Shown here one piece after another: positions 48,407 to 58,350 of a stretch of 64,000 nucleotides of DNA. The DNA is from Dokdonella immobilis. GTDB lineage: Bacteria; Pseudomonadota; Gammaproteobacteria; Xanthomonadales; Rhodanobacteraceae. Position numbers and translations under genes: made by a program. The notes below the pieces were generated by a model, which was given only the letters and a program-made list of their open reading frames with translations, was not told where the DNA came from and did no database searches. The stretch is taken from contig NZ_FOVF01000020.1 of NCBI RefSeq assembly GCF_900115085.1, positions 1-64,000 on the forward strand, given 5' to 3'. The first letter of the stretch is position 1. Each line of letters begins with the position of its first letter.

Positions 48407-48412
48407 TCGGGC

Positions 48413-49066
48413 TCAGACGCCGTCCACCGCAGCCGGCTTGGTGGTGCCGGGCGCGCGTGCGTGGTCCTGGCCAGCCTGCACGGTCCAGTCGACGATCTGC
48501 GGCAGCAACTGGTCGAGGGCCTGCTCGAAGGCGGCAACTGCGCTCGCGACATCGCTGCCGGCGGCAGGCGATTCCTGGTTGAAGGCCCGGCTGGCGACAA
48601 TCCGGTTGCTGCGCCGGTCGAACAGCTTGGCGGAGAGTCGGATCGCCGCACGCATGTCTGTGCCGGCCAGTTCGGCCTGGAAATCGCGCAGTTCGATGGC
48701 CAGCGAGTAGTCGCCGTTGAGGCCCGACTCGGTCGCACTGACTCCGCCGATGCGGCCGTCCTGGTCGAAGGCCTGGACCAACAGGCTGCGCAGCAGGTCG
48801 GGCGCCGGATCGCGCCAGCGTGCCTGCGGATAGACCTCGATGACACCGGGCGTCGGCATCACGGCGATGTGCGTCGTCGCCAGCGCGGCGCTGGTCCGTG
48901 GCGTATCGATGAGCAGTTGCCAATCGACGACAGACGGCGACGCCTGCTGCGGCACGCTCAGCTGCGGGGCGTAGACGGAAAACGTACCGTGCTTGCCGCT
49001 GAGCGCGGCGCAGGCACCGAGCAGCAGGCACGCGCCTGCCACCAGCCAATGCATCGGGCGATTCAT
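48413..49066 (-). CDS. ABC-type transport auxiliary lipoprotein (YmbA/PqiC-like)
   Basis: 217 residues with a lipobox LGAC at about residues 16-19. The mature sequence (FSVYAPQLSV, VEVYPQARWRDPAPDLL, LRDFQAELAGTDMRAAIRLSA) matches the DUF330 family, found with MCE lipid transporters. It probably links the periplasmic MCE protein to the outer membrane. Last gene of the mlaE-mlaF-mlaD unit; it overlaps the MCE gene by 4 nt. Confidence 0.82.
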   Translation of the reverse strand: MNRPMHWLVAGACLLLGACAALSGKHGTFSVYAPQLSVPQQASPSVVDWQLLIDTPRTSAALATTHIAVMPTPGVIEVYPQARWRDPAPDLLRSLLVQAFDQDGRIGGVSATESGLNGDYSLAIELRDFQAELAGTDMRAAIRLSAKLFDRRSNRIVASRAFNQESPAAGSDVASAVAAFEQALDQLLPQIVDWTVQAGQDHARAPGTTKPAAVDGV

Positions 49067-50007
49067 TTCGGCGTGAACTCCTTCGGTTGGTCGCGGCCCA
49101 GCAGCAGGGTGTTGGAACTGCCGAGCTGGTCGCTGAGCTGGCGGAACGAGCGCAGGGTCTCGCGCAGCTCGGACAGGGTCGGTCCGACCTGGCGCAGGCC
49201 CTGGTCGCTGAAATTGGCGATCGCCGCCTGGTTCTGGTCGAGCATCTGTTCGGCCGAACCGGCCACGCGCTCGATCGCGCTGATCGCCTTGTCGGTCGAC
49301 TGCATGACCTTGCGCACGTCGTCGTCGATCAGTTCGCTGGTTGTATTGGCCATGCGGTTGAGCGTGCCCAGGGTCGACTTCAGTTCGCTGCTGGCATCGG
49401 CCAACTGGGCCAGCGCCTTGGCCAGATCGCCGCGTTGCTCGGCAACCGTGCTGGCGACGTCGTCGATATGCTGCAGCGTGGCCGATACGTGGTCGACGTT
49501 CTCCTTCGATAGCAGCTGGCCGACCCGCAGCAGCGACTGGTTGACGCTGGTGACGATGTCCTCGCCCGAGGAAAGCAGCTTGGACAGGGCCGATTCGCTG
49601 GCATGGATGACCGGGACCGGATGCTCCTCGGTGGGCAACAGCAGCTTGCTCGAGGGCGAGCCGCCGGACAGCTGGATGAAGGCGGTGCCGGTCACTCCAA
49701 GCAGGCCGAGCTTGGCTTCGGTGTCGACCTTGACCGGGGTATCGCCCTCGAGGCGGATGCGCGCGATGACCTTGCGCGGATCGTCCGGGGCCAGCTTGAG
49801 CTGGGTGACCTCGCCGACCTTGATGCCGTTGTACTGCACGAGTCCGCCCTTGGACAGTCCGGTCACGGCTTCGGTGAAGACCACGTCGAAATCACGGAAT
49901 TCGCGGTCCGCGCTGGACTTCGACAGCCACAGCACGAAGCCCAGGCCGAGCAGGAAGGCGAGGATCGCAAACGTGCCGATGAGGATGTGGTGGGCGCGGG
50001 TTTCCAT
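49063..50007 (-). CDS. MCE/MlaD family substrate-binding protein
   Basis: 314 residues. N-terminal transmembrane helix (about 9-27), then the MCE domain (about 38-118) with FTEAVTGLSKGGLVQYNGIK-VGEV and TGTAFIQLSGG. A long helical, coiled-coil C-terminus (about 140-300) rich in Leu, Ser and Thr follows. MCE proteins form hexameric rings that shuttle phospholipids across the periplasm. The unit order permease-ATPase-MCE-lipoprotein is typical. One nt separates it from the ATPase stop. Confidence 0.88.
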   Translation of the reverse strand: METRAHHILIGTFAILAFLLGLGFVLWLSKSSADREFRDFDVVFTEAVTGLSKGGLVQYNGIKVGEVTQLKLAPDDPRKVIARIRLEGDTPVKVDTEAKLGLLGVTGTAFIQLSGGSPSSKLLLPTEEHPVPVIHASESALSKLLSSGEDIVTSVNQSLLRVGQLLSKENVDHVSATLQHIDDVASTVAEQRGDLAKALAQLADASSELKSTLGTLNRMANTTSELIDDDVRKVMQSTDKAISAIERVAGSAEQMLDQNQAAIANFSDQGLRQVGPTLSELRETLRSFRQLSDQLGSSNTLLLGRDQPKEFTPK

Positions 50008-50008
50008 G

Positions 50009-50812
50009 TCAGTGGCCTTGCGGTTGCGATGCGGATGAAGTGGCCGCGGCGCGCTGCGCGGCGCGTCCGCGTGGTCCCTGGAAGTAGTCCTGGACCCAGG
50101 GGTCGTCGAAGGTCTCGACGACGTCGAGCGAATCGGCGACCAGGATGCGCTTCCTGGCGAGTACCGCGACCCGGTCGCAGATCGTGTACAGCGTATCGAG
50201 ATCGTGGGTGATCAGGAAAACAGTCAGGCCGAGGCTGTTGCGCAGGGTCAGGATCAGCTGGTCGAACGCGGCGGCGCCGATCGGGTCGAGGCCCGCGGTC
50301 GGCTCGTCGAGGAACAGGATGTCCGGATCGAGGGCCAGCGAACGCGCCAGCGCGGCACGCTTGACCATGCCGCCCGACAGCTGCGAGGGAAACTTGTCGG
50401 CGGCGTCGAGCGGCAGGCCGGCCAGGGCGATCTTGAGCAGGGCCAGTCGATGCACGATGTCGGGATCGATGTCGTGGTGTTCGGTCAGGGCCACGGCCAC
50501 GTTCTCGGCCACGGTCAGCGAGGAGAACAGGGCGCCGTTCTGGAACAGCACGCCGCAGCGCCGCTCGATCATGCCCCGTTTCGCATCGGACATCGTCGCG
50601 ACCTCCTCGCCGAACAGGCGGATGCTGCCGGCGGCCGGATGGCCGAGCCCGATGATCGAGCGCAACAGGACCGACTTGCCCGAACCCGAGCCACCGACCA
50701 CGCCGATGATCTCGCCGCGGCGGACATCGAGGTCGAGGTTCTCGTGCACGACCTGTTCGCCGAACTGGTTGCGCAGGCCGCGGATGCGGATGACCGGTTC
50801 GTCCCCAGTCAC
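50009..50812 (-). CDS. MlaF-like ABC transporter ATP-binding protein
   Basis: 267 residues from GTG 50812, which overlaps the permease stop by 4 nt. Walker A GGSGSGKS, Q-loop LFQNGALFSS, ABC signature LSGGMVKR, Walker B ILFLDEP and H-loop ITHDLDT are all present. It energises the MlaE-type permease. The open frame extends upstream of the GTG but only as a shadow of the permease gene. The C-terminal 20 residues are Ala/Gln rich, without known function. Confidence 0.92.
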   Translation of the reverse strand: MTGDEPVIRIRGLRNQFGEQVVHENLDLDVRRGEIIGVVGGSGSGKSVLLRSIIGLGHPAAGSIRLFGEEVATMSDAKRGMIERRCGVLFQNGALFSSLTVAENVAVALTEHHDIDPDIVHRLALLKIALAGLPLDAADKFPSQLSGGMVKRAALARSLALDPDILFLDEPTAGLDPIGAAAFDQLILTLRNSLGLTVFLITHDLDTLYTICDRVAVLARKRILVADSLDVVETFDDPWVQDYFQGPRGRAAQRAAATSSASQPQGH

Positions 50813-51921
50813 AGGTTGATCTCCATGAAGAAGATCGCGGCCAGGGCATCGATCAGGATCACCACGAAGATCGACTGGACGACGCTCGAGGTCGTGTGCG
50901 AGCCGACCGATTCGGCACTGCCGGCGACCTTGAAGCCTTCCAGGCAACCGATCGCCGCGATCAGGAAGGCGAAGATCGGCGCCTTGCTCATGCCGACCCA
51001 GAAATGCCGCACCGTGGTCGTCTCGTGCAGGCGCGTGATGAACATCAGCGGTGAGACGTCCAGGGTCATCACGCACACCGCGGCACCACCGACGATGCCG
51101 GCGAGCATGCCGACCAGGGTCAGGATCGGCAGCGAGACGATCAGGGCGAGGACGCGTGGCATGACCAGCACGTCGACCGGTTCGAGACCCAGGGTGCGGA
51201 TCGCATCGATTTCCTCGCGTGCCTTCATCGAACCGATCTGCGCGGTGAACGCGCTGCCGGAGCGCCCGGCGACCATGATCGCGGTCAGCAGCACGCCGAA
51301 TTCGCGCAGGAACGAATAGCCGACCAGCTCGACCGTGAAGATGCTGGCGCCGAAGTCCTTGAGCACGGTGGCGCCGAGAAAGGCGACCACGGCACCGACC
51401 AGGAAGCAGAGCAGGGCGACGATCGGCAAGGCATTGAGGCCGGTCTGCTCGATATGGGCGACGGTCGAGGTGATGCGCCAGCGCCGCGGTATCGGGAATG
51501 TCCGCGCGAAAGCGGACAGGATCAGGCCGATGAAGCCGACCAGGGCGACGCTGTCGCGCCAGACGGCTTCGGCGGCGGCGCCGACATTGGCGATCGCCGA
51601 GAGGAAGCCGGAATCCTTGCGCCGTCGTTTCGCCGGTGGCGCGTTCTCGGCCCTGGCGACGGCCGCGAACAGCTTGCGCAGGGCTTCGCTGGCCACGTCG
51701 ATGCGGCTGACATCATCGCCGACCAGTTCGAGCAGGAGGCTGGCGCCGGCCGTATCGACGCGGCCAAGACCGTGGCCGTCGACGCGTGCCTGTGCGCGCA
51801 CCTGGCGCTGCAGCGAGGTACGCAGGCGATCGAGAAGGGTGATGTGCTCGAGCGTCCAGTCACCCTTGGCGACGATCCTGGTGCCGTCGTCGGCAATGCT
51901 CGCGCTTCCTGTTTCGCTCAT
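50809..51921 (-). CDS. MlaE family permease with N-terminal STAS domain
   Basis: 370 residues. An N-terminal STAS domain (about 10-95) is fused to the MlaE permease (about 115-370), whose LVGAVVAFLGATVLKDFGA, MVAGRSGSAFTAQIGSMKAREEIDAIRTLGL and VLALIVSLP blocks are intact. In E. coli the STAS protein MlaB is separate; here it is fused to the permease, a common bacterial variant that explains why no mlaB gene follows. Transports phospholipids between the inner membrane and the MCE ring. First gene of the unit, divergent from ThrE. Confidence 0.88.
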   Translation of the reverse strand: MSETGSASIADDGTRIVAKGDWTLEHITLLDRLRTSLQRQVRAQARVDGHGLGRVDTAGASLLLELVGDDVSRIDVASEALRKLFAAVARAENAPPAKRRRKDSGFLSAIANVGAAAEAVWRDSVALVGFIGLILSAFARTFPIPRRWRITSTVAHIEQTGLNALPIVALLCFLVGAVVAFLGATVLKDFGASIFTVELVGYSFLREFGVLLTAIMVAGRSGSAFTAQIGSMKAREEIDAIRTLGLEPVDVLVMPRVLALIVSLPILTLVGMLAGIVGGAAVCVMTLDVSPLMFITRLHETTTVRHFWVGMSKAPIFAFLIAAIGCLEGFKVAGSAESVGSHTTSSVVQSIFVVILIDALAAIFFMEINL

Positions 51922-52143
51922 GGGCGAAAGACTATCAGCAATGAACGCAAGGTCTGCACCTGGCGGCGTTCATCGTTCAGCCGGCGCGCGGCCTGGCCAC
52001 CCCGCGTCCGCGGGCGCCAGCGCCGGCGCGCTCCGGCTGCGGCCCGGCCGAGCGTTGATTATTCGCTGTGCGCGCCCATGTGCCGGGCTCGGGGCGCTTC
52101 CAGCCTCCATAATGAGGGCGCCTCGTCGCCACGGTTTGCCTGA

Positions 52144-53379
52144 ATGACCAGCGTTCCCTTCACCACCCGCGTCGAATTCATCGTCGAACTGGCGCGGCGC
52201 CTGCACGAGTACGGCACCGCGGCACCGCGTCTCGAAGCGGCGGTCAGCCTGGTCGGCCAGCGCCTGTCGCTGTGCTGCGACGTGCTGTCGACACCGACCT
52301 CGATCATCATGTCGTTCTCGCAGCAGGGCAGCAGCGAGAGCGGCGTCGCCGAGATGACCCAGGTGCTGCGCCTGCCGCCCGGCGAGGTCAATCTCAAGAG
52401 CCTGTGCCTGGTCGACGAGATCGCCGACAAGGTCATCAGCGGTGAACTCGATCTCGGCGAGGGGCGCCGGCAATTGCGCGAGGTCGGCGCGCTGCAGCCA
52501 TCGCCGGTCTCGAAGATACTCACCCTCGTCGCCTATGCGGTGGCACCGGCCTGCGTCGCCGCGATCCTGCTGACCGGCTGGGCCGGGGTCGCCACCGCCT
52601 CGGTGATCGGCTTCGTCACCGGCGTGACCGCCCTCAGTGCACGCAAACGCCCGAACATCGCCGCGGCATTCGAGGCGATCTCGGCTCTGCTGGCGACCAT
52701 CATCGCGACCGTGGTGGCGGTTTATTTCGTGCCGATCCAGGTGCGCTCGGTGGTCGTCGCCAGCCTGATCATCCTGCTCCCCGGCATGAGCCTGACCGCT
52801 GCCGTACGCGAGCTGTCGAGCCAGGATCTCGTTTCCGGCACGGCGCGCATGGCCGGCGCGATGGCGGTTTTGCTCAAGCTCGCCTTTGGCACGGTCGCGG
52901 CGACCCAGGTCTGCGCCCTGTTCGGGCTGGTGCCGCCGCCGGTGCCGCAGCTCGCCATCCCGCCCTGGACCGAATGGGTCGCCGTGCCGCTCGCCGCGAT
53001 CACCTTCGCGATCACCTTCCGCAGTCCCTGGCGCTACTTCCCGCTCGTGATCGGTTCGGTAATCGCCGGTTACATCTGCACGCGGGTCGGCGGCGTGCAT
53101 GTCTCGGCGCCCTTTGGCGTGTTCGCCGGCGGCCTGATCCTCGGCGCCGCGAGCAATGTGTTCGCGCGCGTGTTCAACCGGCCCGGCGCACTGATCCGCG
53201 AACCCGGCATCATCCTGCTGGTGCCCGGCAGCGTCGGCTTCCGCACCCTGAGTTTCGTCTTCGAACGCGACGTCATGCTCGGCATCGACACCGGCATCAC
53301 CCTGCTTACCCTGCTCGTCGCCCTCGTCGCCGGCCTGCTGTTCGGCGACCTGCTGGTGCCGCCGCGGAGGAAGCTCTAG
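52144..53379 (+). CDS. Threonine/serine exporter (ThrE family)
   Basis: 411 residues. A cytoplasmic N-terminal domain (about 1-130: FIVELARRLHEYGTAAPRLE) is followed by about ten transmembrane helices arranged as the ThrE_1 and ThrE_2 halves. The LPGMSLTAAVRELSSQDLVSGTARM motif (about 216-240) and VPGSVGFRTLSFVFERD (about 360-376) are characteristic. In Corynebacterium ThrE exports threonine and serine. Downstream, 5 nt after the stop, a heptamer repeat element begins. Confidence 0.9.
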   Translation: MTSVPFTTRVEFIVELARRLHEYGTAAPRLEAAVSLVGQRLSLCCDVLSTPTSIIMSFSQQGSSESGVAEMTQVLRLPPGEVNLKSLCLVDEIADKVISGELDLGEGRRQLREVGALQPSPVSKILTLVAYAVAPACVAAILLTGWAGVATASVIGFVTGVTALSARKRPNIAAAFEAISALLATIIATVVAVYFVPIQVRSVVVASLIILLPGMSLTAAVRELSSQDLVSGTARMAGAMAVLLKLAFGTVAATQVCALFGLVPPPVPQLAIPPWTEWVAVPLAAITFAITFRSPWRYFPLVIGSVIAGYICTRVGGVHVSAPFGVFAGGLILGAASNVFARVFNRPGALIREPGIILLVPGSVGFRTLSFVFERDVMLGIDTGITLLTLLVALVAGLLFGDLLVPPRRKL

Positions 53380-53383
53380 GAGC

Positions 53384-53533
53384 CGGGATTCGGGATTGGG
53401 GATTCGGGATTCGTGCAACAGCCAGCCCGCGACAAACTCGGATGGTTCGTCAATCTCGTTACGACGAGATGGGCAGGTGAAGTTGTAGAGCGCCGCGCTT
53501 CTACGAATCCCGAATCTCGAATCCCGAATCCCC
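53384..53533. repeat. GGGATTC heptamer inverted-repeat element (intergenic copy)
   Basis: Four tandem heptamers (GGGATTC or GGGATTG) at 53385-53411 and four inverted ones (GAATCCC) at 53505-53532 form a 29-bp imperfect palindrome (two mismatches) around a 91-nt spacer. It sits between the convergent thrE and dps genes and could fold as a long hairpin in either transcript. A related, larger copy lies inside hrpA at 55962-56231. Confidence 0.8.
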
Positions 53534-53552
53534 GCTCAAGTTGCGCGCAGCG

Positions 53553-54020
53553 CTACTTGAGCAATGAGCGCAACATCCAGGCGGTCTTCTCGTGCGCCTC
53601 GACGCGCTGGGTGGCGAGATCGGCGGTCGGCTGGTCGTCGGCCTTGTCGGCTACCTTGATCGTCTCGCGTGCGGTGCGTGCCGCGGTTTCGTGGCCTTCG
53701 ACCAGTTGCGCGACCATATCCTTCCACTCCGGTACGCCGGGTTCTTCCTTGATCGAGGTCAGCTTGCCGAACTGCGAATAGGAGCCGGGGGCCATCACAT
53801 CGAGGGCCCTGATGCGCTCCGCGATGACGTCGTTGGCCAGCCACAGCTCGTTGTACTGGGTCTCGAACATGACGTGCAGGCTGTTGAACATCGGCCCGGT
53901 CACGTTCCAGTGGAAGCTGTGCGTCTTCAGGTAGAGCGAATAGTTGTCGGCGAGCAGTCTGGACAGGTGATCGGCGATCTTCTTGCGATCCTTGGCGGAA
54001 ATGCCGATATCGATGGTCAT
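53553..54020 (-). CDS. dps: Dps family ferritin-like protein
   Basis: 155 residues from ATG 54020, preceded by GGAGAG; the longer open frame upstream is shadow. Ferroxidase residues are in [12 protein letters not shown] (His34, His37) and the following helix ([19 protein letters not shown], acidic ligands). Four-helix bundle with the usual Dps end ([15 protein letters not shown]). Forms a 12-mer that stores iron, consumes peroxide and can protect DNA. The short basic N-terminus (SAKDRKK) could assist DNA contact. Divergent from hrpA; an OxyR-like dyad lies upstream. Confidence 0.94.
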   Translation of the reverse strand: MTIDIGISAKDRKKIADHLSRLLADNYSLYLKTHSFHWNVTGPMFNSLHVMFETQYNELWLANDVIAERIRALDVMAPGSYSQFGKLTSIKEEPGVPEWKDMVAQLVEGHETAARTARETIKVADKADDQPTADLATQRVEAHEKTAWMLRSLLK

Positions 54021-54100
54021 GGGCGTTCTCTCCTGGAGGATGGATGGCCCATTCTGCGCCTGCTCGCGCGGCCTGGGAAATGGTTTGGGGAGATTTGCCC

Positions 54101-54117
54101 GATAGCCAGCGGCTATC
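54101..54117. promoter_or_regulatory. OxyR-like dyad (ATAG-N7-CTAT) upstream of dps
   Basis: GATAGCC-agc-GGCTATC is a perfect dyad at 54101-54117 containing ATAG-N7-CTAT, the half-unit recognised by OxyR and other LysR-type regulators. It lies 81-97 nt upstream of the dps start and in the shared region with hrpA. dps is a known OxyR target in enterobacteria. Only one of the two half-units expected in a full OxyR site is visible. Confidence 0.4.
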
Positions 54118-54184
54118 ATGGCAGTCTCCGACTGCTCTTGCTGCTCCGGCCGAGACTTGCCGGTCGGCCCCATATCCGATTCCG

Positions 54185-57100
54185 ATGTCCGAACTCTCCA
54201 AACTGAAGCCCGCGCTGGATGCGGTCGCGACGCGTGATCGCGGTCGCCTGATCGGGCGCTTTCGTCGCCTCGAAAAGATCGGGGCGGACGCTCCGGCTGA
54301 CCAGGTATCCCGGTTGCGCGCCGAGATCGAGAATTCGGTGGCCCGCGTCGCCGCACGCGCGCAAAGGCTGCCGGCGATCCGGATCGACGAGTCCCTGCCG
54401 ATCGCCGCCCGTAGCGAGGAGATCGTCAAGCTGATCCGGGAACACCAGGTCATCGTGCTGGCCGGCGAGACCGGTTCAGGCAAGACCACCCAGCTTCCGA
54501 AGCTTTGCCTCGCCGCCGGACGCGGCGTACAGGGCATGGTCGGCTGCACCCAGCCGCGCCGCATCGCCGCGCGCACGGTCGCCCGCCGCGTCGCCAGCGA
54601 ACTCGATACGACGGTCGGCGACCTGGTCGGCTTCCAGGTGCGCTTCACCGAACAGGTCGGCGATGCCGCCCTGATCAAGTTCATGACCGACGGCATCCTG
54701 CTCGCCGAAACCCAGGGCGACGCCTGGCTCAGCGCCTACGACACGATTATCCTCGACGAGGCCCACGAGCGCAGTCTCAACATCGATTTCCTCCTCGGCT
54801 ATCTCAAGCGCCTGCTGGCCAGGCGCCGCGACCTGAAGCTGATCGTGACCTCGGCGACCATCGACACGTCCCGCTTCGCCGCGCATTTCGATGATGCGCC
54901 GGTGGTCGAGGTCGAAGGTCGTACCTGGCCGGTGGAAGTGCGCTGGCGCCCGCCGCCCGAACGCGGCGAGTCGAACACGGTCGAACAGATCGTGGCCGCC
55001 GTCGACGAGATCAGCGCCGAGGATCCGCGCGGCGACATACTCGTGTTCCTGCCCGGCGAGCGCGAGATCCGCGATGCGCACCTGGCCCTGGAGCGACGCA
55101 AGTACCGCGAGACCGAAGTGCTGGCCCTGTACGCCCGGCTCTCGGCAAACGAGCAGGACCGCGTGTTCAGGCCCGGGCCCAAACGCCGCATCGTGCTGGC
55201 CACCAACGTCGCCGAAACCTCGTTGACGGTGCCGCGCATCCGCTTCGTGGTCGATACCGGCACGGCCCGCGTCAAGCGCTACAGCCAGCGCGGCCAGCTC
55301 GAACGCCTGCACATCGAGCCGATTTCGCAGGCCGCCGCCGACCAGCGCAAGGGCCGCTGCGGGCGCGTCGCTGCCGGCATCTGCTATCGGCTGTACGCCG
55401 AGGACGACTTTGCCGAACGCCCGCGCTTTACCGACCCGGAAATCCTGCGCACCTCGCTGGCCGGGGTGATCCTGCGCATGCTGAGCCTGAAACTCGGCGA
55501 AGTCGCTGATTTTCCGTTCGTCGAGGCGCCGCATGAACGCGCGATCGGCGATGGCTACCGGCGCCTGATCGAGATCGGCGCGATCGACGAGCAGCACCGC
55601 ATCAGCGCGATCGGCCGCACCATCGCCAGCCTGCCGGTCGATGTCGCGCTGGCGCGCATGCTGGTCGAGGCAGAACGTCTCGGCGTGTCCCGCGAGATGA
55701 TGATCCTGGTCTCGTTCCTGAGCATCCAGGACCCGCGCGAACGCCCCGCCGATGCCCGCCAGCAGGCTGACGCCGCACATGCCGTCTTCACCGATGCGAA
55801 ATCCGATTTCCTCGGCGTGCTCAATCTCTGGGCCGCCTACTCTGCCGCCCACGAAGACATGACCCAGTCGAAACTGCGCGACTGGTGCCGGGCGAACTTC
55901 CTCTCGTTCCTGCGCATGCGTGAATGGCGTGAACTGCATCGGCAGTTGCTTGTTTTGAAGCCGGGATTGGGGATTCGGGATTCGGGATTGGAAGAGCCGG
56001 GATTTGGGATGACCAGCCGTTCGGCTGTTGGAAGCCGGGATTCGGGATTCGGCAAAGCCAAGATCAAAGGCAGAGGCAAGGGCGGGCGCCAAGGCCAAGG
56101 TCAAGAGCAAAGCGGGGTCAATCGCGCGCGCGTCAACATGAGCGCGCCGTCCCGCTCTTTTTCGAATTCCGAATCCCGAATCTCGAATCCCGTAGCTTCA
56201 ACCAATCCCGAATCCCGAATCCCGAATCCCGACAACGGTGAAGCCATTCACCGTTGTCTGCTCTCAGGCTGGCCGACCCAGGTCGGGCGCAAGGACGAGC
56301 GCAATGTCTATCGCGGTACGCGCGAACGGCGCTTCGCGATCTTTCCGGGTTCGGCATTGGCGAAAGCGCCACCGCAGTGGGTGCTGGCCGGACAGATCCT
56401 CGACATCGGCAAGGTCTATGCGATGCAGTGCGCACGCATCGAGCCACGCTGGATCGAGGAGCAGGCGGCGCATCTGGTCCGGCGCAGCTGGCACGACGCG
56501 CACTGGTCGCGCAAGCGCGGTGCCGTCGTTGCCTACGAGCAGGTCAGCCTGTTCGGCCTGGTCCTGGTCGAGAAGCGTGCGGTCCAGTTCGGCAGGCAGG
56601 ACCCGGCCGAAGCGCACGCGATCTTCGTGCGCGAGGCGCTGGCAACTGGCGAGATCGACGCGCGCGCCGACTTCATCCGGGCCAACCAGCGCACCCTCGC
56701 GCAGGCGCAGGAGCTCGAAGCGAAGCAGCGTCGCGCCGGCTTGCTCAAGTCGAGCGAGGAACTCGCGACCTTTTTCACCGACCGCCTGCCGGCCGATATC
56801 CACAGCAGTGCGGCGCTCGATGCCTGGTACCGGCGCGCCAGCCCGTCCGAGCAGGCGGCCCTGCGCTGGTCGTTGGCCGACGTGCTTTCGACCACGCCGG
56901 GCATCAGCGCGCAGGACTTCCCGACCCATCTACCGATCGGCGGACACAGCTTGCGCCTCGAATACCGGTTCGTCCCGGACGATCCGGCCGACGGGGTCAC
57001 CGCCCAGGTGCCACTGGCCCTGGTCAATGCGATTCCGGCCAGCGCCTGCGAATGGCTGGTGCCAGGCCTGCTGAGCGAGAAGGTCGCCGAGATGATCCGC

Positions 57101-58270
57101 GGCCTGCCGAAGTCGCTGCGGCGCAATTTCGTGCCGGCGCCTGACTTTGCCCGCGCCTTCGTCGAGTCGATCGCAGCGCCGGCCGACGCACGCGAAGGCC
57201 CGCTGGCCGGAGCACTCGCGGCCTATCTGAAGAAGGTCACCGGCGTCGACATCGGCGCCGGGGACTTCGCCGGGATCGCGCTGCCTGCCCACCTGCGCAT
57301 GCGCTTCGACGTGCGCGACGGCAGCGGGCGGCAACTGGCCGCGGGTCGCGACCTAGAAGCGATCCAGGCGCAATGGGCCGCGGCGGCGCGCGAGGCCTTC
57401 TCGCAGCGTGCCGATGCGGAACTGACCCGCGAGGACCTGTCCGGATTCGACATCGACGACATCCCCGAATCGATCCGTTCCCCGGAAGGCCTGGTGGCCT
57501 GGCCGGCCCTGGTCGATCTCGGCGACAGCGTGGCCTTGCGCGTGTTCGAGAATGCCGATGACGCCCGCGATGAACACCGTCGCGGCGTCGAGCGCCTGCT
57601 GCGCCGCGCGCTCGCCGACAAGGTCAAGCAAGCGCGGCGGCAATTGCCGCTGGCCAATACGACAGCGCTGAAATGGGCGGCCCTTGGCAGCGCCGAGACC
57701 CTGCGTGCGGATCTGGTCGAAGCGGCCCTGGCCGAGCGCCTGCAGGCACTGGCGCCTGCTGCACGCACGCGGGCCGAGTTCGACAAGCTCACGGCACAAC
57801 TTGGCAGGGAACTGTTTGCCGCCGCGGTCGAGCGACTCGCACTCGCCGAAGCGATCATCGAGGCGCACGCGGAACTGGTTCCGTGGCTGGAGCCGCCCCT
57901 GCTCGGTTTCGCCGCGGCAAATTATGAGGACCTGCTCGAACAGCGTGACGAGCTGCTGGCGCCGGGTTTCCTTCGCGACACCGATCCGGCCCAGCTCGCG
58001 CACTATCCGCGCTACCTGCGCGGCATGCGCCTCCGCGCCGAGCGCTTGCGCCACGACCCGGCCCGCGACCAGGCCCGCATGCTCGGTGTGCAACGCTACT
58101 GGCGCGAATACCTCAAGCGTCGGTCCGGCAGTGAGGGCAACCGCGAAGCCCTCGAGACGTTGCGCTGGCTGATCGAGGAGCTCCGGGTCTCGGTGTTCGC
58201 GCAGGAGCTGCGCACGGCCGAGCCGGTATCGCCGAAGCGACTGGCCAGGGCGCTGGCCGCGCTCGAATAG
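54185..58270 (+). CDS. hrpA: ATP-dependent RNA helicase HrpA with a repeat-derived insertion
   Basis: 1361 residues from ATG 54185; a start at 54044 is possible but less likely. DEAH-box helicase with Walker [10 protein letters not shown] (94-102), DEAH at 191-194, the SAT motif and the QRKGRCGR motif VI. HA2 and OB-fold regions and the DUF3418 C-terminal domain follow. It acts in mRNA processing and ribosome-stall relief in E. coli. Between [10 protein letters not shown] (about residue 585) and [10 protein letters not shown] (about residue 688) there are about 90 residues not found in other HrpA proteins, encoded by heptamer repeats: peptide units such as GIRDSGL and NPESRIP. The frame remains open throughout. 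Whether the protein is functional with this insert cannot be seen. Confidence 0.93.
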   Translation: MSELSKLKPALDAVATRDRGRLIGRFRRLEKIGADAPADQVSRLRAEIENSVARVAARAQRLPAIRIDESLPIAARSEEIVKLIREHQVIVLAGETGSGKTTQLPKLCLAAGRGVQGMVGCTQPRRIAARTVARRVASELDTTVGDLVGFQVRFTEQVGDAALIKFMTDGILLAETQGDAWLSAYDTIILDEAHERSLNIDFLLGYLKRLLARRRDLKLIVTSATIDTSRFAAHFDDAPVVEVEGRTWPVEVRWRPPPERGESNTVEQIVAAVDEISAEDPRGDILVFLPGEREIRDAHLALERRKYRETEVLALYARLSANEQDRVFRPGPKRRIVLATNVAETSLTVPRIRFVVDTGTARVKRYSQRGQLERLHIEPISQAAADQRKGRCGRVAAGICYRLYAEDDFAERPRFTDPEILRTSLAGVILRMLSLKLGEVADFPFVEAPHERAIGDGYRRLIEIGAIDEQHRISAIGRTIASLPVDVALARMLVEAERLGVSREMMILVSFLSIQDPRERPADARQQADAAHAVFTDAKSDFLGVLNLWAAYSAAHEDMTQSKLRDWCRANFLSFLRMREWRELHRQLLVLKPGLGIRDSGLEEPGFGMTSRSAVGSRDSGFGKAKIKGRGKGGRQGQGQEQSGVNRARVNMSAPSRSFSNSESRISNPVASTNPESRIPNPDNGEAIHRCLLSGWPTQVGRKDERNVYRGTRERRFAIFPGSALAKAPPQWVLAGQILDIGKVYAMQCARIEPRWIEEQAAHLVRRSWHDAHWSRKRGAVVAYEQVSLFGLVLVEKRAVQFGRQDPAEAHAIFVREALATGEIDARADFIRANQRTLAQAQELEAKQRRAGLLKSSEELATFFTDRLPADIHSSAALDAWYRRASPSEQAALRWSLADVLSTTPGISAQDFPTHLPIGGHSLRLEYRFVPDDPADGVTAQVPLALVNAIPASACEWLVPGLLSEKVAEMIRGLPKSLRRNFVPAPDFARAFVESIAAPADAREGPLAGALAAYLKKVTGVDIGAGDFAGIALPAHLRMRFDVRDGSGRQLAAGRDLEAIQAQWAAAAREAFSQRADAELTREDLSGFDIDDIPESIRSPEGLVAWPALVDLGDSVALRVFENADDARDEHRRGVERLLRRALADKVKQARRQLPLANTTALKWAALGSAETLRADLVEAALAERLQALAPAARTRAEFDKLTAQLGRELFAAAVERLALAEAIIEAHAELVPWLEPPLLGFAAANYEDLLEQRDELLAPGFLRDTDPAQLAHYPRYLRGMRLRAERLRHDPARDQARMLGVQRYWREYLKRRSGSEGNREALETLRWLIEELRVSVFAQELRTAEPVSPKRLARALAALE
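55962..56231. repeat. GGGATTC heptamer element inserted in hrpA
   Basis: Forward heptamers at 55963-55990 and, shorter, at 55999-56010 and 56037-56052 face inverted heptamers at 56163-56192 and 56203-56231. The intervening 110 nt include AAGGCCAAGG-type purine-rich sequence. The whole element is 270 bp, a multiple of three in its effect on hrpA, and encodes HrpA residues about 593-683. It is related to the copy at 53384-53533 by unit sequence and palindromic layout. Confidence 0.8.
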
Positions 58271-58273
58271 CGA

Positions 58274-58343
58274 GGCTCCGAACGCGTTACGGTTGCGCCA
58301 CGCGTTCGGAGCCTTGCGGGCGACGGCCGCGCCATGCGCGGCC
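58274..58343. terminator. Hairpins between hrpA and the downstream convergent gene
   Basis: GGCTCCGAACGCG (58274-58286) pairs perfectly with CGCGTTCGGAGCC (58301-58313), a 13-bp stem right after the hrpA stop. A second hairpin, GGCCGCGC-cat-GCGCGGCC, is at 58325-58343. Neither has a clear T-run. They lie between converging genes and probably end or stabilise both transcripts. Confidence 0.55.
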
Positions 58344-58350
58344 GAAGGGC

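Noticed and set aside
53384-53533. Heptamer array as a possible CRISPR array
   Set aside because: Units are 7 nt, contiguous, without spacers, and palindromically arranged; no cas genes are present.
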